NCBI GenBank assembly: GCA_036518215.1
Contig: DATDNP010000103.1
Span: 7,659 to 71,658, forward strand
Reading direction: 5' to 3'
From: CF-39 sp036518215
GTDB taxonomy: Bacteria > Chloroflexota > Limnocylindria > P2-11E
Length of the DNA stretch: 64,000 nucleotides
The notes beneath the pieces were generated by a model, which worked only from the letters and a program-made list of their open reading frames with translations, made no database searches and was not told the origin of the DNA. Both the position numbers and the translations under genes were made by a program. This document shows positions 60,341 to 64,000 of the stretch, piece after piece (the first letter of the stretch is position 1; each line of letters starts with the position of its first letter).

Positions 60341-62260
60341 GTGCGCATGCGTCTGCTCCTCATCGCGTTGCTCAGCTTCGCCATGGCCACGAGCGCGTTC
60401 GGGGATGACATCCCGCGTCTGGGCGGCCAGCTCACCGACCGCTCGAACGCGCAGGTGCTCACGAGCGGGACGAGCGCGATACAGACCGCGCTCAACGATC
60501 TCCTCATCAAGGACGACGTTCAGCTCTTCGTCCTGTTCGTCGAGACGACGGGCTCGCGGAACGTCACGGACTTCGCGACGGAGGTCGCGACGCAGAACTC
60601 GCTCGGCGGGAACGACGCGCTCCTCGTCGTCGCGCTCACCGACCGAAGCGATGCCGTCTGGCTGAGCGATTACCTCAGCCGGATCACGAACGACGAGGCC
60701 GAGACGGTGCTCACGCAACAGCTCGAGCCGCGGCTGCGCAGTGGTGACTACGCCGGAGCGGTCATCGCCGCGATCGGCGGCATCGGCGCGGCGTCGCGCG
60801 CGGGCGCCGCGAGCGCGGCGCCGACGACCCGACCGTCACCCAGCGTCGATCTCGGATGGCTGAACGGCGTCGTCCTCGTCGTCGTCGCCGGGGCCGTCGT
60901 GTTCACGATCTTCACGGTCGTGCGCCGGCGGCGCACGGAGGCGATGACCGAGCACGCGCGCGACGCGAAGCGTGCCGAGGAAGCGAACGCGCTCCTCATA
61001 CGTGCCGATGAGTCGCTTCGCGACGCGCAACAGGAGATGGGCTACGCCGAGGCGCAATTCACGCCCGACGATGTCGCGCCCTATCGCGACGCCGTCGCCG
61101 CGGCCGCGACGGAGCTCAAGGCCGCGTTCACCGCGCGTCAGCAGCTCGACGACGCCGTGCCGGAGGATCCGGGGACGCGCCGCGCCCTCGTCGAGGAGAT
61201 CGTGACGCGGGCGACGAAGGCGCTGTCACTGCTCGAAGAGCAGCGGAAGCGCGTCGACGAGATGCGCGAGCTCGAGAAGCGCGCACCCGAGCTCCTCGTC
61301 GAGCTGAAGAGACAGATCGCCGGCGCAGCCGCGCGGCTTCCCGACGCGGAGCGCACCGTCGACGGCTTCGGTCGCTACGCGGCGCAGAGCTGGTCGTCGG
61401 TGAAGACGAACGTCGCGGACGCGCGTGACCTGCTGGCGCGCGCGACGGCGCACGTCGCGGACGGTGATGCGGCGACGCAAACGGGCGACGCCGCCGGCGC
61501 GGCAAAGGCCGTGCGCGAGGCACAGCAGGATCAGAGCGAGGCGGTGCGACTCACCGACGCGATCGCCACGGTCGCCGCGACGATCGCGGAAGCGCAACGG
61601 ACCGCGCGGGAGCATCTCGCCGCGGCGTCGGCGGACATCGACAAGGCGAGCGCGACGCTCGCGCACGGCTCGACTGCCGAGCGCGCGCAGCGTCTTGCGG
61701 CCGCGCGGGCCGCCCTCGCGAGCGCGGAGAGCGCGCTGTCGTCGCCCACGCCGGACTACCTCGCCGCGGTGAAGCTCGCGACCGAAGCGGGGACCGGAGC
61801 GGGTGCGGTGCTCGCGGAGGTGAAGCAGGAGGAGGAGAAGCGCGAGCGCGAGGCACGCGTCGCCGCAGCGCAGCTGCAGGTCGCACGCGATGCGTACCGA
61901 CGTGCCGAGGACTTCATCGCGCCGCGACGTCGGACGATCGGATCGACGGCGCGCACACGTCTCGCGGAGGCGGAGCGTCACCTCGGGAACGCGCAGCAGC
62001 AGGTCGACGCGAGCGATCACGCGTCCGGACTACGCGAGGCACAGCAGGCGCAGCGGCTCGCCGAAGAGGCGCTCTCGCTCGCGCACGGCGACGTCGACGA
62101 GGCGGAGTCGCGCGGTCCATGGACGGGATTCCCGCGCGGCGGTCCCGTCTTCATCCCGTTCCCCTTCCCCATCGGCGGCGGCCACGGGGGCGGCGGCGGG
62201 TTCCATCCTCCGATCTCGATCCCGCTCCCGGGTGGGCGGTCCATCGGCGGGAGGTGGTGA
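60341..62260 (+). CDS. TPM-domain membrane protein with long coiled coil
   Basis: The 639-residue protein has a signal peptide, a TPM/TLP18.3-type domain (RLGGQLTDRSNAQVLTSG, LLVVALTDRSDAVWLSD; residues about 23-170), a transmembrane helix near 195 (NGVVLVVVAGAVVFTIFTVV), then about 400 residues of Ala/Glu/Arg-rich coiled coil and a Gly/Pro-rich tail. TPM domains occur in proteins of photosystem repair and membrane stress. The GTG start at 60341 follows GGGGAGG by seven bases; an ATG two codons later is the alternative. The PspA gene follows after 52 bases, which supports a membrane-stress role. Confidence 0.8.
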   Translation: MRMRLLLIALLSFAMATSAFGDDIPRLGGQLTDRSNAQVLTSGTSAIQTALNDLLIKDDVQLFVLFVETTGSRNVTDFATEVATQNSLGGNDALLVVALTDRSDAVWLSDYLSRITNDEAETVLTQQLEPRLRSGDYAGAVIAAIGGIGAASRAGAASAAPTTRPSPSVDLGWLNGVVLVVVAGAVVFTIFTVVRRRRTEAMTEHARDAKRAEEANALLIRADESLRDAQQEMGYAEAQFTPDDVAPYRDAVAAAATELKAAFTARQQLDDAVPEDPGTRRALVEEIVTRATKALSLLEEQRKRVDEMRELEKRAPELLVELKRQIAGAAARLPDAERTVDGFGRYAAQSWSSVKTNVADARDLLARATAHVADGDAATQTGDAAGAAKAVREAQQDQSEAVRLTDAIATVAATIAEAQRTAREHLAAASADIDKASATLAHGSTAERAQRLAAARAALASAESALSSPTPDYLAAVKLATEAGTGAGAVLAEVKQEEEKREREARVAAAQLQVARDAYRRAEDFIAPRRRTIGSTARTRLAEAERHLGNAQQQVDASDHASGLREAQQAQRLAEEALSLAHGDVDEAESRGPWTGFPRGGPVFIPFPFPIGGGHGGGGGFHPPISIPLPGGRSIGGRW

Positions 62261-62312
62261 TGGGGACGACGCGCGGGCACGCATACCGAGAACTCTGAAG
62301 AAGGAGCGAGAC

Positions 62313-63041
62313 ATGGCAGAGTCGATCCTGGGTCGTATCGGTCAGCTCTTGCGCGCGAACGTGAACGCGATCCTCGACGAGGCCGAGGATCCCGAGAAGA
62401 TGCTCGATCAGCTCGTTCGCGACTACACCTCGAACATCGCGGAGGCGGAATCGGCCGTCGCGCAGACGGTCGGGAACCTTCGTCTCCTCGAGGATGACCA
62501 GAAGGAGGCGAAGACCGCCGTCGACGATTGGGGCCAGAAGGCCGCCGTCGCGTCGAAGAAGGCGGACGAGCTCCGCATCGCCGGCAAGGCCGCGGAGGCG
62601 CAGCGCTTCGACGATCTCGCGAAGATCGCTCTCCAGCGCCAGGTGAGCTTCGAGAAGCAGGCGAAGACGCTCGAGTCGCAGGTCGCGCAGCAGACCGAGC
62701 TCACGGAACAGCTGAAGAGCGGCCTCATCAAGCTGAAGGCGAAGCGCGAGGAGCTCGTGCAGAAGCGCAACGAGCTCGTGAGCCGCGCGAAGATGGCGAA
62801 GGCGCGCGTGCAGGTGCAGCGCGCGGTGAAGAGCGTGTCCGTCATGGACCCGACGAGCGAGCTCAGCCGCTTCGAGGATCGCGTCCGAAAGGAAGAGGCG
62901 CTCGCGAAGGGCATGGAAGAGGTGGCGACGACCAGCCTCGAGGACCAGTTCGCGCAGCTCGGCGAGGAGGAGGACGAGGCCGAGGTCGAGGCACGTTTCG
63001 CGGAGCTGAAGGCGAAGAAGCCCGTCCTGGTGGCCGGTTGA
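62313..63041 (+). CDS. pspA: PspA/IM30 family membrane-remodelling protein
   Basis: The 242-residue protein is almost all helix and has the PspA outline: ILGRIGQLLRANVNAILDEAEDPEKMLDQLVRDY at the N-terminus as the amphipathic helix and first coil, then DDWGQKAAVASKKADELRIAGK and long heptads to residue 200. It lacks obvious C-terminal truncation. PspA/Vipp1 proteins bind and mend stressed membranes as ESCRT-III-like polymers. AAGGAG lies eight bases before the ATG. With the TPM gene upstream and a small membrane protein downstream it forms a membrane-protection unit. Confidence 0.93.
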   Translation: MAESILGRIGQLLRANVNAILDEAEDPEKMLDQLVRDYTSNIAEAESAVAQTVGNLRLLEDDQKEAKTAVDDWGQKAAVASKKADELRIAGKAAEAQRFDDLAKIALQRQVSFEKQAKTLESQVAQQTELTEQLKSGLIKLKAKREELVQKRNELVSRAKMAKARVQVQRAVKSVSVMDPTSELSRFEDRVRKEEALAKGMEEVATTSLEDQFAQLGEEEDEAEVEARFAELKAKKPVLVAG

Positions 63042-63145
63042 CACCTATGGCAGTCGGTGCCTCGCCCGACACGGAAACCGCCGCGTAGAGGCTATGTGCT
63101 GAGCGCCGCAGGAACGACGCTCAGCGGTGAAAGGGGGCGAAAGCG

Positions 63146-63451
63146 ATGACCTTCGACATGACCTACCTGGCGTTCGGCGTCGTCATCATCGCGGCACTCG
63201 TCCTCGGCGTTCTCGTGCAGATGTACCTGCAGCCGAAGACGTCGTACGAGTGGCTCATCACCGCGGTCGGCGCAGGCGTCGGCGCGTGGCTGGCGAGCGA
63301 GATCACGTGGACAACGTGGTTCTCGAACGTGGGCCCCGTGTGGGAAGGCCTGGCGATCATCCCAGCGGTGATCGGTGGCTTGATCCTCGGCGCCGTCTTC
63401 CTGTTCGTCGCGCGCGCGATCGAGCCCGAGCAGACTCGCGTCCCCGCGTAA
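63146..63451 (+). CDS. small membrane protein (three helices)
   Basis: This 101-residue protein has three hydrophobic segments: LAFGVVIIAALVLGVLVQMYL, a short one at WLITAVGAGVGAWLASEI, and AIIPAVIGGLILGAVFLFVA. The Gly-rich pattern is reminiscent of GlsB/YeaQ-type stress membrane proteins, but I do not assert membership. It has a GAAAGGGGG ribosome-binding region and ends just before a strong terminator, so it closes the pspA unit. Confidence 0.7.
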   Translation: MTFDMTYLAFGVVIIAALVLGVLVQMYLQPKTSYEWLITAVGAGVGAWLASEITWTTWFSNVGPVWEGLAIIPAVIGGLILGAVFLFVARAIEPEQTRVPA

Positions 63452-63476
63452 CGGATCGCATCCCGTTGCGCACCCG

Positions 63477-63510
63477 ACCGCCGGCGTGATGAACGCCGGC
63501 GGTCTTTTTT
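63477..63510 (+). terminator. intrinsic terminator of the pspA unit
   Basis: An 11-bp perfect GC-rich stem (63477-63487 with 63493-63503), a 5-nt loop and TCTTTTTT form the clearest Rho-independent terminator in the window. The 200 bases after it hold no supported gene; a minus-strand frame at 63520-63834 is shadow type. Confidence 0.85.
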
Positions 63511-63736
63511 CCTCAACGATCACACAGTCTGAGCAAGACTCAGTCTCGGGCGATCGAGGCATGGAGCGCGCTGAGAAGTGATGCCGATGTCTCCCGAACG
63601 TCCATGCCGAGCGTGGGGTATTTCGATGTCATTCAGTGCTGCCGCGCGCGATGCCTGGCGGCCAAAGTGTTCGCCAAACCGATACCGCGAGCGAAGACTC
63701 GCCGCCGCGGAGCGGATCGAAATGGAGGAACACACC

Positions 63737-64000
63737 GTGAAGCGCAGGACCCTCGACATCATCTTCGCGGGCGGCGGTCTCATCGTCGCCGTCCTCATCG
63801 CCGTCCTCGCATACGTCGTCTCCGGACAAGCCACCTTCGCGAAGGACTACGTCTACACGCAGCTCAGCGAGCAGAAGATCACGTTCGCGACCGCCGACAA
63901 GCTCACCGACGCCGAGAAGAGCTGGCAGCCGGGCTCGACGTGCCTCGTCACGTACGCCGGCCAGCAGATGACCACCGGCGCGCAGGCCGAGTGCTACGGC
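63737..64000 (+). CDS. membrane-anchored hypothetical protein, cut by window end
   Basis: The frame is open to the last base (88 codons visible). It starts KRRTLDIIFAGGG and continues into a hydrophobic anchor (LIVAVLIAVLAYVV), then an extracytoplasmic part beginning SGQATFAKDYVYTQLSEQKI with cysteines in STCLVTY and AECYG. No family is recognised from this part. I choose the GTG at 63737, with GGAGG eight bases upstream; an in-frame ATG at 63722 would add five residues. Confidence 0.65.
   Translation, partial: MKRRTLDIIFAGGGLIVAVLIAVLAYVVSGQATFAKDYVYTQLSEQKITFATADKLTDAEKSWQPGSTCLVTYAGQQMTTGAQAECYG

Noticed and set aside
63520..63834. 104-residue minus-strand frame near the window end
   Set aside because: Lies across the ribosome-binding site and start of a better plus-strand gene, and its composition is shadow type.
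1..64000. tRNA genes, CRISPR arrays, insertion sequences, prophage genes
   Set aside because: No tRNA T-loop consensus, regularly spaced repeats, transposase or phage-type proteins could be found by reading.

Overview
The window is a high-GC, gene-dense stretch of bacterial chromosome with no tRNA, rRNA, CRISPR array, insertion sequence or prophage that I can see. Gene content suggests Chloroflexota (Limnocylindria- or Dormibacteria-like lineages are my guess): a MacAB-type efflux operon with Gly-rich tails, a DUF1385-prfA-rpmE-rplU block, two GH57 enzymes, an F420-type LLM oxidoreductase, DUF3048 and AMIN-like lipoproteins with Thr/Ser/Pro spacers. An actinobacterial origin cannot be excluded by eye. 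Genes are packed with ATGA/GTGA/TTGA start-stop overlaps, GTG starts are common, and many lead genes have a TANNNT-like hexamer only 6-8 nt before the start codon, which suggests leaderless transcripts.

Layout. 1-3.4 kb: the end of a 3-hydroxybutyrate dehydrogenase gene, a short-chain acyl-CoA synthetase and small hypothetical genes. 3.7-8.5 kb (minus): a six-gene overlapping operon of serine hydrolase, thyA, folA, histone-deacetylase-like enzyme, Yip1-type membrane protein and DUF983 protein. 8.5-12.9 kb: GNAT, RNase-like metallo-beta-lactamase, LLM oxidoreductase, lipoprotein. 12.9-18.3 kb (minus): rplU-rpmA-rpmE-tdk-DUF1385-prfA-DinB plus a TPR/helix-turn-helix regulator. 18.6-20.6 kb: an oxidase-like membrane protein and a metallo-hydrolase. 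20.6-26.8 kb (plus): ECF sigma factor, two membrane proteins (one a possible anti-sigma factor), long HlyD/MacA adaptor, ABC ATPase, MacB permease and DUF5666 protein, nearly all with 4-nt overlaps. 26.9-33.2 kb (minus): argS, MFS, HtrA protease, GH57 glucanotransferase. 33.3-37.1 kb: AMIN-like lipoprotein, L25, PCD-VOC fusion, GH57 branching enzyme.

37.2-51.1 kb is the most interesting part: P-loop protein, PfkB sugar kinase, MgtA-like P-type ATPase, two tandem-domain universal stress proteins, a 23% histidine protein, a BON protein, an acyl-ligase/ACP/acyltransferase fusion, an MFS transporter, an M50 protease with CBS pair, a phosphoribosyltransferase and a dienelactone-hydrolase-like protein. 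This set resembles the mycobacterial DosR dormancy regulon in content, though not in order.

51.1-64 kb covers transport and the envelope: oligopeptide-type binding lipoprotein, a kinase-less membrane sensor, MFS, FG-GAP/DUF3048 lipoprotein, N-acetylmuramoyl-L-alanine amidase, propeller-M23 peptidase, TPM-domain coiled-coil protein, PspA, a small membrane protein with a clear intrinsic terminator, and a membrane-anchored protein cut by the window end.
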